A stretch of 64,000 nucleotides of DNA from Warburgia ugandensis. Lineage: Eukaryota; Streptophyta; Magnoliopsida; Canellales; Canellaceae. Of this stretch, positions 48,747 through 58,375 are shown one piece after another (within the stretch, counting starts at the first letter, position 1; each line of letters opens with the position of its first letter). Under the pieces are notes generated by a model that searched no databases, was not told the origin of the DNA, and saw only the letters and a list, made by a program, of their open reading frames with translations. Where the stretch lies: contig CP141137.1 of assembly GCA_035236585.1 (NCBI GenBank), positions 13,284,327 to 13,348,326 of the forward strand, in the 5' to 3' direction. A program made the translations under genes and the position numbers.

Positions 48747-51356
48747 AATGAAAATCTGAAGCCGTGGGAATGCTCTAAATAACTCTCTCTCTTTTTTCAT
48801 AAAAGATGTTTAACAGATGACTAAACACCCTCAAGAGTGCTGTATTACTAAGAGAAAGAACAAACAAAGCTTGTTGTTTGAGAGAATCAGATAAGATTTG
48901 CAGAGCTGAAGGAAGATATTCATGCTTTAAAACAATCTCCACGAGCTTGATCCAACAAGTTTACAAAGTTTTTATAGCATATTCACTTGAAAAAGGCATG
49001 TAACTGCTCCATGTTTATTTGCAAATGGAATACTTGATTTGATTATTTTACTGATGTTAATGATAATCTCATTGAAGGTAGGACCGTAGGCAATAAAGTA
49101 GTGCTGCAACATATTCAAACTAGGCTTTCCATAGAACTTCCTTGGGTTTTAACTCACCAGCAAAAGCAATGATACCAGTTTGTGTAAAGAGTGTTGCATC
49201 ACATTTTAAATGTCAGAGACAAGGACCATAGGTTATAAATATATTTATACCCAAAACGGGTACAAATATCAAGTTCTGAAGGATCATGGAGTGATATGCT
49301 AGGAACCTGGTAGGTAACCAAATCTTCTTGGTGAGATTATTTATCTGATCATGATTCATCTGGAAAAAAATAGTGAAATAATTGTATGTTCTCCTATACA
49401 TGCTCACTAAGATGTTATAGGTTTCTTCAAGCTCCTCGAGCTAGGTTTATCTTAGCTTCAAGACAGCTAAGGGTGAATGAAGGCATTCTGAAGAGAAACA
49501 GATCCATGTATGGAACCTTAGCTGTGCAAATAAGGCTAGAAAATACCTATCCTCCACATAAAAGAACTAGTATTCATAGATGATGCTCTGACTGATTTGA
49601 TGGACCAGCGTATAGAAGATAATTGCTGAAAGAACAATTTGCTTTGCATTTTCTATTACTAACTTATTTTGAAGCTTAATATTTCACATCTGTCTTTTTT
49701 AGGTCAATTCAACTAACTAGGATGCTTCAGATAATCAAACAAGAGGCTAGAAATGTAAAGAAAGTGGAAAACAATTACTAAAAGGAAATATGTTTCTTAA
49801 AATTGTAAGGCTTCTAAAGGTGAGAAATACCAACATTGTATGGAAACTCTTTGCTTAGCATGAGATCTGCAAGTGTATCCTTTCCTTCATAACGCCATAT
49901 AAGCCAGTATTCCTTTCCTTTTCCTTTTGAAGAGCTCTGGGAAATTAAAAAGAGACAGTTAAACAACATCAAACTAACAGTAAGCAAGGGGCCGCTCAAT
50001 CAAGAACATCACTGAAAGTTCCCTTAATATATAGAATATGCAGATACCCTTAGATGATAGTCACAAAGAGCAACACCTCAAGAAAGCCGTACACAAAATC
50101 AGCACAGCTGGTCGCACAAGCCCTTCGTACACGCTCATTCATCCAAATCTCCACTGCACCGTATTCAGTAGCCTTTTTCAAGACCAATGCACCTTCCTTC
50201 AATAACCACACCAGCAGCAAGATATGAGAAATTCAGAAAATTAAATACCATCACTATCCATGACCAAGTAAAATAATAGTTGCAAAAATGAAAATGCTTA
50301 CATTCTTATTTATCATGTAAAACATATTGTCAGCATTTGATTGAAACTACAAGAATGAAATACAGAAACTCAAATATGACTCGCACCTATATGGCAATTC
50401 TATGTCGATGAAATAAGAAATGTAGAATACCTATTGTAGGAAAGGGTGTTGTAGGTTGGTTATTGAAGTGGTCCATAGTTCATTTTTCCTTTTGGAGGGT
50501 GGTCAGTAGCATTGAGTTAGTCACCAAACTAGTTATACATATGTTGTTTCTCAGTTTTGCTGAAGAAAAAGAGAATGATGTGATCTTGATTGGAGGTTTA
50601 GCCCCCTCGAAGTGGCATATCTATGGAGATTAGCTCCCTCGAAGTTGTCATATGGATGAATTCATTAGCGTTCATTGTTTCTGTATAGGCAGTTAACAAA
50701 AAATCAAGACGGCCAAAAGTCACTTGTTCTGAATAAAAAAGGTTACAACCCAGGTACATCAGATTCAAACCACTTATTCGAAATCAAAGGATTAAAAATC
50801 ATGACCAAAATAAATAGGAAAAATGTAATAATACCGTTGTGGAGGAGGGCTGTTTCTTTGCCAGGGAAACTTTGTAAACCACACCAAATGCCCCTTCACC
50901 CAACTTCTTCTCAAGAACAAAATCATCTTTTCTGTAAGTGGGTCTGAAGTATCTCTCAAGAAAGGCCAGAACAAACATGTCAAAGAATCCAGGAGCAACA
51001 CCGGGTGTTGCCCACAGGTAGGAAAGTGCTCCAAGGGCCAGAACAACACCTGGTGCAGTGACAGTGAGACCACTTGAACGAGGAAGAGTACTTCGGTAAA
51101 TGATATCGCCACACTCCATTACAGTGCAGGGAAGACCAACTCCAACACCCACGAATAATCCTTGGATTAGCTCTTGTCCATATTCTGGGCCCAAACAGCA
51201 GACAACGAAGAGATCCTTTCTTTTCTCCCTTAGAGGTAGTGAATTTCCTCTGATTTCGACCTTATTTCTACCAAAAAGAAATCGCGATGATAATGGAGTT
51301 GGTCTTTTCTTTAATCCTAGACCAATTCCAACTCCTCCTGCAACTGTCGTCGCCAT
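34007..51356 (-). CDS. STN7: Serine/threonine-protein kinase STN7, chloroplastic (nine exons)
   Basis: Exons: 51356-50835, 50196-50077, 49936-49835, 46041-45873, 45793-45700, 35104-35011, 34917-34861, 34658-34245, 34168-34007. They join in frame to 577 codons plus TGA (Arabidopsis STN7: 562, from memory). STN7 is the thylakoid kinase that phosphorylates LHCII for state transitions when plastoquinone is reduced. Visible parts: a plastid transit region (about 1-55), the lumenal redox pair C77 and C82 in [11 protein letters not shown], a membrane segment about 97-116 and the glycine loop GEGAFGVV (153-160). They continue with the ATP lysine (181 or 182, VLKKA), HRDIKPQN (D294), DLG (313-315), YTAPEQ (337-342) and the [10 protein letters not shown] terminus. 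All match STN7; STN8 lacks this N-terminus. An in-frame TAG six bases before the ATG fixes the start. Introns begin GT and end AG; intron 3 starts with a weak GTTGGT. Introns 3 and 5 are 3.8 and 10.6 kb and full of repeats. No coding break was found. Confidence 0.95.
35731..35782 (+). pseudogene. Possible copia gag trace
   Basis: One short reading, [16 protein letters not shown], resembles the AWDIL-E motif of Ty1/copia gag (UBN2 type). Surrounding frames are broken and give little further support, so this is a weak call. Confidence 0.3.
36480..36720. repeat. Degenerate repeats in STN7 intron 5
   Basis: Three or four loose copies of a ttttggtatcttg followed by cctaaaagtcct and aagactttgarttgatag block, spaced about 55-75 bp apart. 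Confidence 0.45.
37604..37780 (-). mobile_element. Au-type SINE in STN7 intron 5
   Basis: In minus orientation it runs from aaggggagccttggtgcaac (37780 side) through gaggtcacaggtttgagg, gcctcttgcaaaagtgcaag and tggtccgcccctttaccaaa to ctgggctgcccttttc. Part of the ggagcttc tail has been lost. No clear target duplication. It lies in the same sense as the gene. Confidence 0.88.
38077..38256 (-). mobile_element. Full-length Au-type SINE with perfect 21-bp target duplication
   Basis: A 180-bp copy in minus orientation with all landmarks, including gaccttgaggtcacgggttc and the ggagcttcatgcaccaggc tail. The flanking 21 bp (starting caatgaatat, ending ttaagtaa) are identical at 38056-38076 and 38257-38277, suggesting a fairly young insertion. 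Confidence 0.95.
38467..40024 (+). mobile_element. Non-autonomous LTR retrotransposon inside STN7 intron 5
   Basis: Two direct repeats with shared order (cttctcatcccac, atgaaagattacaagaaaag, aacatgtttag, tttcttattttatgtttcct, gcttggactagaagttt, ctctcaaccc) form LTRs at 38467-39055 and 39494-40024. The internal part is only about 440 bp. After the 5' LTR, ttggtacaaaac may be a decayed tRNA-Met-type primer site. The interior has a broken gag-like stretch ([15 protein letters not shown]). A purine tract (caaggggggg, 39484-39493) precedes the 3' LTR, after a tail coding for [12 protein letters not shown], typical of Ty3/gypsy 3' ends. RT and integrase are missing. It is antisense to STN7. Confidence 0.8.
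42273..42584 (-). pseudogene. RTE LINE linker domain fragment
   Basis: This 103-codon open stretch contains [33 protein letters not shown] and [10 protein letters not shown]. It corresponds to 7896-8171 in the other RTE copy. It is not an independent gene. The long plus-strand frame over 42334-42864 is its antisense shadow. Confidence 0.8.
43442..43675 (-). pseudogene. RTE LINE endonuclease N-terminus fragment
   Basis: The 77-codon reading contains [19 protein letters not shown], the start of an APE-type endonuclease. It then passes into VSIACPRKQ where active RTE elements have an ACLQETK motif, so a change has damaged the E-T-K part. Confidence 0.75.
43605..43801 (-). repeat. 5' monomers of the intronic RTE LINE
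   Basis: On the minus strand, units start at 43801, 43730 and 43662 (about 68-71 bp apart), each ending near cctcataa or ccctataa. They correspond to the 69-bp units at 6691-6895. Confidence 0.65.
46948..47116 (+). mobile_element. Au-type SINE with perfect 17-bp target duplication, 5'-shortened
   Basis: It starts ggtgcaacagtaaaagttg, lacking the first ten or so bases (ggggagcctt). All later landmarks are present: gaggtcatgggtttaagg, agcctcttgcaaaatgcaag, ggtccaccccttccctggac and ggggctgccctttt. The 17-bp atgtaccagtcagtact flanks it at 46931-46947 and 47117-47133. Confidence 0.95.
47119..47142. repeat. Perfect 24-bp palindrome at a SINE insertion site
   Basis: The sequence around accagtcagtactgactggt is its own reverse complement over 24 bp. 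The left target duplication repeats its first half, so the palindrome was the target into which the SINE inserted. Confidence 0.9.
48697..48742. repeat. (AT)n microsatellite in STN7 intron 3
   Basis: An uninterrupted AT run of 46 bases. Confidence 0.95.
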
Positions 51357-51816
51357 GTTCTAACTGCTTTCCTTGCTTACCTGCCTTTTCTTTTCTTTTC
51401 CTTTTCCTTTTCCTTTTCCTTTTCTTTTTGCTTTTTCTTCTTTTTTTTCGTTGGTTTGAGTTTTGCAATTTTGCTCCTTTATTGATTTCATAGAATGAAA
51501 ATTCCCCTGTAAAGTTCTCTGCCTCACATTGTTGGATTTTTGTTATTTTCTCTCTCTCTAACGTTAAATAGTTTGGACGTTTTACTCCATTTTTTGTGGT
51601 TGCAGTAGTGAGAGGGGTCAAGGGGAAGAGAGCTCCGAAGGCTTAGGTGGCGGATGTCTACGTAATCCATAAATTGTGGATGCTGTGGTGTTCTTGTGTA
51701 TGTGGCCGGCACAAGTAAAGATGCTTCCAATGAGATCAGGGAGCCAAACTAGAGAGAGTAAATTGGAACGATGGAGCCATACGGCTTCCATTATGAAGTG
51801 GAGTAGACGTTTATGA
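51357..51816 (-). promoter_or_regulatory. STN7 5' untranslated/promoter region with (TTTTCC)n tract
   Basis: The DNA upstream of the STN7 start carries a pyrimidine-rich tract at 51384-51428 (several ttttcc units, read as purines on the gene strand). No TATA box stands out. Calling it regulatory rests on position alone. Confidence 0.4.
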
Positions 51817-52110
51817 GCGCCTCATAGCCTAGACTCTACCTTTAGAGTCCTTTTTTTGAAAGATCCAAGCCGTGGATACAAAAATTAGGTAACCTCTGAA
51901 AAATCATCATATTTTGATGATTTGAACCACTAGTTTTAAGACTGAAAAAAATAGTGGTACTGATTTTTAACTTGAAGAACCATGAGCTAATAGCGCCTAA
52001 AAGGCATGAAATTTGGTATGTTGCCTATATAAATCATTTCAAATATGATGAATGGCTTTGATTTACAAAAAATCATTACTAAATATGAGAGTCTATGCTA
52101 TCATGAGCCT
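51817..52110. mobile_element. MITE-like element with about 60-bp inverted ends
   Basis: The left end (cctcatagcctagactct) pairs with the reverse complement of the right end (agagtctatgctatcatgag near 52088-52107). Pairing continues into the ttttttt and aagcc segments. The interior is non-coding. No target duplication was established, so the family is unassigned. Confidence 0.5.
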
Positions 52111-52115
52111 CTGAC

Positions 52116-52945
52116 TAGGCTTAGCAATTCGGGTTGGCAGGTTGTATTTGTGTCGTGTCAAGACTGACCCATTACAGTATATGGGTCGACACGAACACAA
52201 CCCGCTTAATAATCATGTCAAGAGCCTGTGACTCGAACATGACACGATTATTAAACAAGTCGACACGACACGACTCATGTAACACAATTAAATGAATGTA
52301 AAATAACTAATATATTATGGTTTTTCGTATAAGAATATATACGGTTAGTTTTTCAAAAATCATAAAAATATAGGACAGTTATTGAAAATCCATCCGATAT
52401 GAATGGTTTTCAAAAGTCATAAAAATATAGGACAGGTTTTCAAAACCCATCCTATATTCCTATAAGAGTATAGGACGATTTTTAAAAACCTATCCTATAT
52501 TAAAGGTTTTTAAAAAATCGTAATAATATAGGACAAGTTTTCAAAAACCATCCTATATATAGTATAAGAGTATAGGATGGTTTTTGAAAACCTATCCTAT
52601 ATTGATGGTTTTTTTAAAACCATAAAAACATAGGACATATTTTCAAAAACCATCCTATATTACTTTAATATAGGATGGTTTTTGAAAACTGTCCTATATT
52701 TACAACCCGATTAGTTAACAAGTTGTGGGTCAGATGGATCAACACAACGAATTAATAGGTCGCATGTCAAACAAGTCAACACGACGGGTCAACGTTGATT
52801 GACCCGAACACGACATGATTTTGGGTGTGTCATACTTGAGTTGACCTGAAAATGACAAGAACATGATAAGACTTGACCTTAACCCACTAAATCCATGTCG
52901 GGTTCGAGTCATGTCATTGTGTCGTATCATATTTCGCCACCCCTA
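52116..52945. mobile_element. hAT-like non-autonomous DNA transposon (830 bp)
   Basis: The left end taggcttagcaattcgg pairs imperfectly with the reverse complement of the right end (tttcgccacccct). Long subterminal stretches on both sides share the tgtcgtgtc / gacacgacacg motif. An 8-bp flanking pair, cctctgac (52108-52115) and cctctaac (52946-52953), matches at seven of eight positions. An 8-bp duplication fits the hAT superfamily. No transposase is encoded. The middle holds the palindrome array. Confidence 0.75.
52363..52711. repeat. Array of seven hairpin-forming units inside the hAT-like element
   Basis: Seven units, each about 30 bp and close to its own reverse complement, have the form atataggatggttttt followed by gaaaacctatcctatatt. 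They begin near 52371, 52429, 52471, 52537, 52572, 52630 and 52670. Spacers also contain short inverted pairs (atggtttt / aaaaccat). Confidence 0.85.
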
Positions 52946-53207
52946 CCTCTAACTAACCAAGACTTCATGAAGTTACTTGGGGAACATGGGTTGGTTCTCC
53001 TATTTGGTAGAGGAAAGTAATATTTAAATCTAACTTTAAGGGGCCAAAAAAGACCTAGTGTAATTGAAAAATAACTCAGCATCACTATTGAAGAACACTT
53101 GCTCAGAGGTTCAAGTTGTTGCTTTTCCTTTTTGCCAAGGATTAGATTTATAAGTTTACTTGTGAGTTATTTGTTTTGTAATTCTTCATTTGTAAATAAT
53201 AATAATT

Positions 53208-53250
53208 ATGATGATGATGATCATCATCATCGTCGTCGTCGTCGTCGTCT
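53208..53250. repeat. Compound (ATG)n / (CAT)n / (CGT)n microsatellite
   Basis: ATG repeats change to CAT repeats at 53220, making a 20-bp perfect palindrome. CGT repeats follow. Confidence 0.9.
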
Positions 53251-53681
53251 AATCTTAAAGGCCTATTTTGTTGGTAGGAAATGGAAAGCACCTTCTATGG
53301 AAAAGTTCTTTTTCTGAGGAATCAATTTTCATTCATTTCCTAGCAACCAAACATACCCTAAGCTAAGGATAGTGTAATAACCCTAAATTAGTAATAAAAT
53401 AAGATAAATTAATTTTAAAAATTATGCATAGAATTTGGTTCTAAAATCACTAAAACTAGAAAGTACACCTCAATATGAATTGAATGGTATAAAGAACGTC
53501 GAAAACGGAGTTCAGATGAGTAAGATATGACCATTTTAAGTATAAGGGTAAATTGGCAAATTGCTAGGGACGTTAATTAAAGGGATTCTTTTTTATAACG
53601 GCACCCCTTTCCACTTCCATTAGAGTTCTAATGGAGGAAGGCACTGATCTACCTTCCATTCGAAAAAATCGGCACTTAGAC

Positions 53682-53690
53682 TATAAAATA
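53682..53690 (+). promoter_or_regulatory. Possible LTR TATA box
   Basis: tataaaata lies about 310 bp inside the proposed LTR. If used, it would give a short U3 and a long R/U5 leader. Confidence 0.4.
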
Positions 53691-54401
53691 CAAGTTCCCA
53701 CTTCCATTCCCACGCCAAACAACCAAAGGAGAACCCTCGTTTTCCCCTGTGCACGCCACGAAAACAAGTTGAAGTTTGCACGCACTAGAGGACTCTAATT
53801 TCCCATCTCCGGCTCTAATAAGGTAAGTTACATACTTTAACTTGTTATTTATCTTGTTTTCCAACTCTCCCCTCACAGATCTAGGCTAGTGTTAAGTGTT
53901 CAATTTTGGTCAAAATACCTCGAATTTAGTATTTGATTAGAGCATCTAGACCATTAATTTTAAGATTTTACATCAAATATTTCATTTTAGCTTTAATTGG
54001 CCATCCAACCATTGAATTGTAAAATTTAGTGGCTAAATGACTATTAAAGCTAATGGACGGCTTAGATTTCGCTAATTGAGTCCTGGGCATTGCAGATCGG
54101 TCAACTCAGGCGTGGACACTCCAGATCGAATCAAGGATATTAGATGGAGATCATATAAGATGGAATTTGAAGAATCCTAGTACAGGACAAAGTTGAAGAC
54201 TTGCAGAGTTCTAGCAAGACTAGAATTCCAGTGGACCCCACTCTCTTTCTTATCTCTCTTACCTATCTCCTCTTCCTTCTCTTTCTCCTCTCTTTTCTCT
54301 CTTATCCTTCTCTCATGTATGTCTCTCCCCAATCTCTCTTTTAAAAACACCCTTCTTCCTTCTCAAAATAACGTTTTTTTCCTTCTTTGGGAGGCTGGGC
54401 T

Positions 54402-54403
<2 letters not shown>

Positions 54404-54488
<85 letters not shown>
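54404..54488. repeat. (CT)n microsatellite, 85 bp
   Basis: An uninterrupted CT run within the LTR. It makes a long Ser-Leu frame (54193-54834) that should not be read as a gene. Confidence 0.95.
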
Positions 54489-54492
<4 letters not shown>

Positions 54493-54748
54493 TCCACGCT
54501 TCACCGCCCAGCACCACACCTAACTAGCTGGCAAGCCCAGATCCTTCTCTCCGGCTCTCTCTTTCTCAGACTGGCATTCCTTTGCCCAGTTCCTCCTCTG
54601 CTCCCTTCTCCAGCAAGCCAGAAACCTCCACCGCTCAGGCCAGCATCATCCCCTTTTCTATCTCCTCTGCCAGCCGGCTTCTTCCAGCCAATACCCAGGC
54701 GTCGTTTTCCCAATCTGCTCGATCCAGACTGCTGCACGGTCCGGGGAA

Positions 54749-55030
54749 GGAAACCCAAATCGGGTTTCCACTCCCGCATTCTCCTTCCTCTCTTCCCCTT
54801 CCCTTTACTCTGTCCGCACAACTCAGGGAGCTGAGTTTTCTCCCATCCTCTCCTTCCTTCTTCTCCCTTCATCACCATCTTCTCCGATCAGTTTGAAAAT
54901 TCACACAGCCCAGACTCATCTGGACGGTCCTGGGAGAGAAAACCCGAATTGGGTTTTCTCCCATTTTCTCCACACCTTCTTCTCGTCACCGGACGCCCCG
55001 GGAGAGAAAACCCAACTCGGGTTTTCTCCC
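54749..55030. repeat. Three related palindromic hairpins in the LTR
   Basis: Stems of the form gagaaaaccc ... gggttttctc occur at 54749-54769, 54932-54962 and 55000-55030. The last two are preceded by similar gg-c-ccggg segments, and the first by a related one. They look like three copies of one unit of about 40 bp. Confidence 0.85.
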
Positions 55031-55678
55031 CATCTTTCTTCTCTCCCTTTCCTCTTCTCCTCCTTCCTCTATTCTTCTTCCTCTTCTCCCTCTTCCAGAT
55101 TTCTCCCAAAACGTGTTTTTCTGGTTTTTTCGTGAAAAACCAGAACCCTGAAGAAATTGCAAATCTGCACCTGCAGATCTCAGAAATTACAATTCTGTCC
55201 TATTTCAGAAATTCCATCTGTGTCCCCAAAAGAATTACATCTGTGTTCCTAAAAGAATTCCATCTGTGTCCCCTGGCAGATTTCAGAAATACCAATTGGG
55301 TCCCTTGTTTAATTACAACTATGTCCCTATGCTATTCTGGTTTTAACTTATCTTCATTCTGACTATTCAGGGACAGTGCAATCCAGGACAAACTATTCAA
55401 GGACAGACTAATCCAAAGACAATGCAATCCAAGGACAAGCTTATCCAGGACGCATTTTATTTTTTTATTTTTTTATTCTCCTTGGAATAAATATTTGTGA
55501 ACATTAGAACAATTGAATAAATCTGGATTTTATTTTTTTGTGAGTTTATATTCTTTTATTAATTGAATTTTATTGAAAACTCCATAATTTTAAATCAAGT
55601 CCTCGTGGGATCGACTCGTATTTGCACAGCTATACTACAATAGCACGTGCACTTGCGGTTAAACAATCAACAAGTTTT

Positions 55679-55696
55679 TGGCGCCGTTGCCAGGGA
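55679..55696 (+). promoter_or_regulatory. Primer binding site, tRNA-Asp type
   Basis: tggcgccgttgccaggga matches the complement of the 3' end of plant tRNA-Asp with one mismatch (a g is expected in place of a), the primer typically used by Athila-like elements. Confidence 0.8.
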
Positions 55697-56836
55697 CTTG
55701 AAATGGAGTTTTTATAAAATTTAATTAAAAATCCAAAAAAAATTCAAAATTTTCAAAAAAAAAAATACAAAAAAATTAGGAATTGCATTTTAGGCATTTT
55801 TAGGTGCATCTTTAGGCATTTTTAGTGCATAATCACTTTATTTTCTGAATTTGGTACTAATTGTTATTTTTTTTTTTTAGGAAATTGGAGTGGAGCTTCA
55901 TCAATTGATAGATTTGTCTTGCTTTCTTAGATTAGAAATTTTATTTTTGAGTGAATCTTGTAGTGAGGCCCCTTGTAATTTGCATTTTCAATTTCAATTT
56001 TAAAGGGTTGTAATAATACAGGGCAAGTGTGGGACAAGGTGGCCCACACTTGATCTTCATCAGAAACCTCATTGTAAGTCTTCTCACTCATTTATTTTCT
56101 AGATTAGGGTTTGTATTTAGAATAATTTGCATTGTTTGGTACTTAATTGCATATAGAAAGCATATGTTATAATTGTTGCATCTTAGGGTTTTGCATTAGT
56201 TTATTGCTTTCAATTGCATTTTAGGACAGGTCTAACGCTTTAAGGTGGATTATATGTTGATCGAATTGCCATGGTGTGTGAAATTTAATTAGTAAGGGCA
56301 CCCTACCCCACAAGATCAAGGGTGGATTTCATCACCACTCCTTAGCCCACCTAGGATAATCATCTCAAGCGCGCAACCTCTCCTTTCACATTAATTTAAA
56401 ATCAATCAGAAGAGACCTATAGGGTTATCACATGCTCGTAGGACCCTCTTAATAGGACATTAATTATTGTTACTCTGGTTGCTTTTTATCACTGTGGTTA
56501 TTGGGGGTTGTCTAATAGAGCCTCGCTCTTCCCCTACCTCCTGTCGACGTTTGTTGAGGTCTAAACGCCTCCTTACACGAGGGTTGTATTAGCCGCTTTG
56601 GTTAGAACCTAACTGGTAAGCAGTAGTCAACTCCTAAAGAGAGTAGGAGCGTTAGAGTAGGCTAATTAAAAGCGTTGTCCCCACAGAAAATCAAGAAAAT
56701 CAAAATATCTATGCTTGCTAGCCTTAGGGGATTGCTTGATTGTGTCCTGTTTTGTGCATCATTTTAGGCATTTAGGTTGCATCATTTAGGATAGGAAAAA
56801 ATAAAAACATAAAAAACCAAAAAGATCTTTCATTGT
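55697..56836 (+). other. Untranslated leader of the Athila-like element
   Basis: It has no long frame and lies between the primer site and the gag start. It has T- and A-rich runs near 55700-55880, and then sequence of ordinary composition. Confidence 0.6.
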
Positions 56837-58375
56837 ATGCCCTTTTGGATACGCGACGAAACCGGTAGGTTAGTCTCGTACGACCAAAAAGACAGACCAA
56901 CAATGGCTGATCAACGATCAAGGGGTAACTCACCCCATGGTAATGTTAGAGGTGATCAAGATCCACTCATCATGAATGAGGACCCACCACCTCTAATTGA
57001 TGATGAATATCAACCTCCACCAAGGAGGAATAATCATCAACAAAGAAATTAGAGAAGGAATGAAAATAGGGAATGGGACCAACAGAGTGACCATGGAGAA
57101 AATGATGTTTATCAAAATCCTCATGGACGAACCTTAAGAGACTACCTTCAACCTACACGCACCAGTACACCCTATTGTGTCATTCTTCCTCAAAATGCTG
57201 GTGCGTTAGAATTAAAAACAGGAGTAATTCAATTACTTCCCAAATTTCATGGGCTAGATAGTGAGAGTCCTTATTTGCACCTTAAAGAATTTGATGAGGT
57301 ATGTAATACCCAAAGAACCCAAAATATAGGTCTAGAACCTTTGTCTGCTTAAGCTATTTCCTTTCTCTTTAAAGAAAAAGCAAAAATGTGGTTTAATGCA
57401 CTACCACCAGGTTCCATAAGGACTTGGAATGAAATGACTAGGGAATTCTTGAAAAAAATTTCCCTACACATAAAACAAATACACTCCGTCGTAAGATAAT
57501 GAACTTTACCCAAAAAGATAAAGAATCATTCTACCAATGCTGGGAAAGGTTTAAAGATCTATTATTTACTTGCCCACATCATGGCTATGAACCGTGGCGC
57601 ATTATCAGCTTCTTTTATGAAGGACTTAATTCTGACATGCGCCAGTTTGTAGAGATGATGTGTAATGGTAACTTTTTGAATAAACAACCAGATGAGGCGG
57701 AGGAGTATTTGGAATGGCTAGCTGAAAGTGCACAGACCTGGGCTGACTCAGAAAGAGTAGAACATTCAAATAGACCTAAGCCCACTACCACATCTACTAG
57801 GGGAGGCATGTATGCCATGACTGAAAAAAATGAAATCAGTGCCAAAGTAGCAACCCTAGCTAGAAAAGTAGAAGCCATGGAAATGGGAACGAAAACCTTA
57901 ACTAATGATGAACAAGTGTGTAGCATTTGTGAAAGTACATCACATCTTACTCAGGAATGTCCTACCATCCCTGCATTTCAAGATGTACTTCATGATCGAA
58001 CTAATGCACTCAATAATTATAAAAGACCTTTCTCCCCATATTCGAGACATATAATCCCAACTGGAGAAACCATCCAAATTTCAATTGGAGAAATGGACCT
58101 AATGCAAATGTCTCACAACCAGGCCCATACCAGAGTCATTAACAACCAAACCAAGGACTACTTGCTCCACCACCATACCAAACTCATCAACCTCATTCTC
58201 CTGGACTTTACTTGCCCCCACCTAAAAGGCATGTAGAGGATAATCAAGTTAATCAAAATCAGGAAAGGAAAATTTCTCAATTAGAAAAGTCTGTGAATGA
58301 ACTAAAAAACATGATGAGTCAAATGATGCAAAATATGGAAAAAGGAAAATTTGACTCAACCTCAAGCAAACCCTA
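56837..58375 (+). pseudogene. Gag of the Athila-like element, broken
   Basis: The reading starts at the ATG at 56837 and is interrupted by TAG at 57050 and TAA at 57350. It then shifts frame in an A-run near 57451. A long open part at 57499-58236 contains ESFYQCWERFKDLLFTCP and the retrotransposon gag core. It also has a zinc knuckle of the CX2CX4HX4C type (CSICESTSHLTQEC, near 57919-57960). Another frame change occurs near 58100-58160, and one more near 58345 before the protease frame. Gag would package the element RNA. With these breaks no functional product is expected. Confidence 0.85.

Larger units (their letters stand above)
46042..49834 (-). other. STN7 intron 3, 3,793 bp
   Basis: It lies between exon 3 (ends 49835, codon Asn248) and exon 4 (starts 46041, codon Val249). 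It contains an Au SINE at 46948-47116, a 24-bp palindrome at 47119-47142 and an (AT)n tract at 48697-48742. No other gene or element was recognised. Confidence 0.88.
53373..55672 (+). mobile_element. Putative 5' LTR of an Athila-like Ty3/gypsy element
   Basis: The right edge is set by the primer binding site a few bases further on; the LTR would end caatcaaca. The left edge is proposed at tgtaataaccc (53373), giving about 2.3 kb. A segment near 53500 (aacgtcgaaaacggagttca) is of a kind common in plant gypsy LTRs. The 3' LTR lies outside the window, so the left edge is not proven. The LTR includes a TATA-like box, a long (CT)n run, three hairpins near 54749-55030, and AATAAA motifs near 55486 and 55514. 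Confidence 0.6.

Noticed and set aside
54193-54834. 213-codon plus-strand frame with long Ser-Leu runs
   Set aside because: It is produced by the 85-bp CT microsatellite and pyrimidine-rich LTR DNA. No domain, and another strand and frame are equally open.
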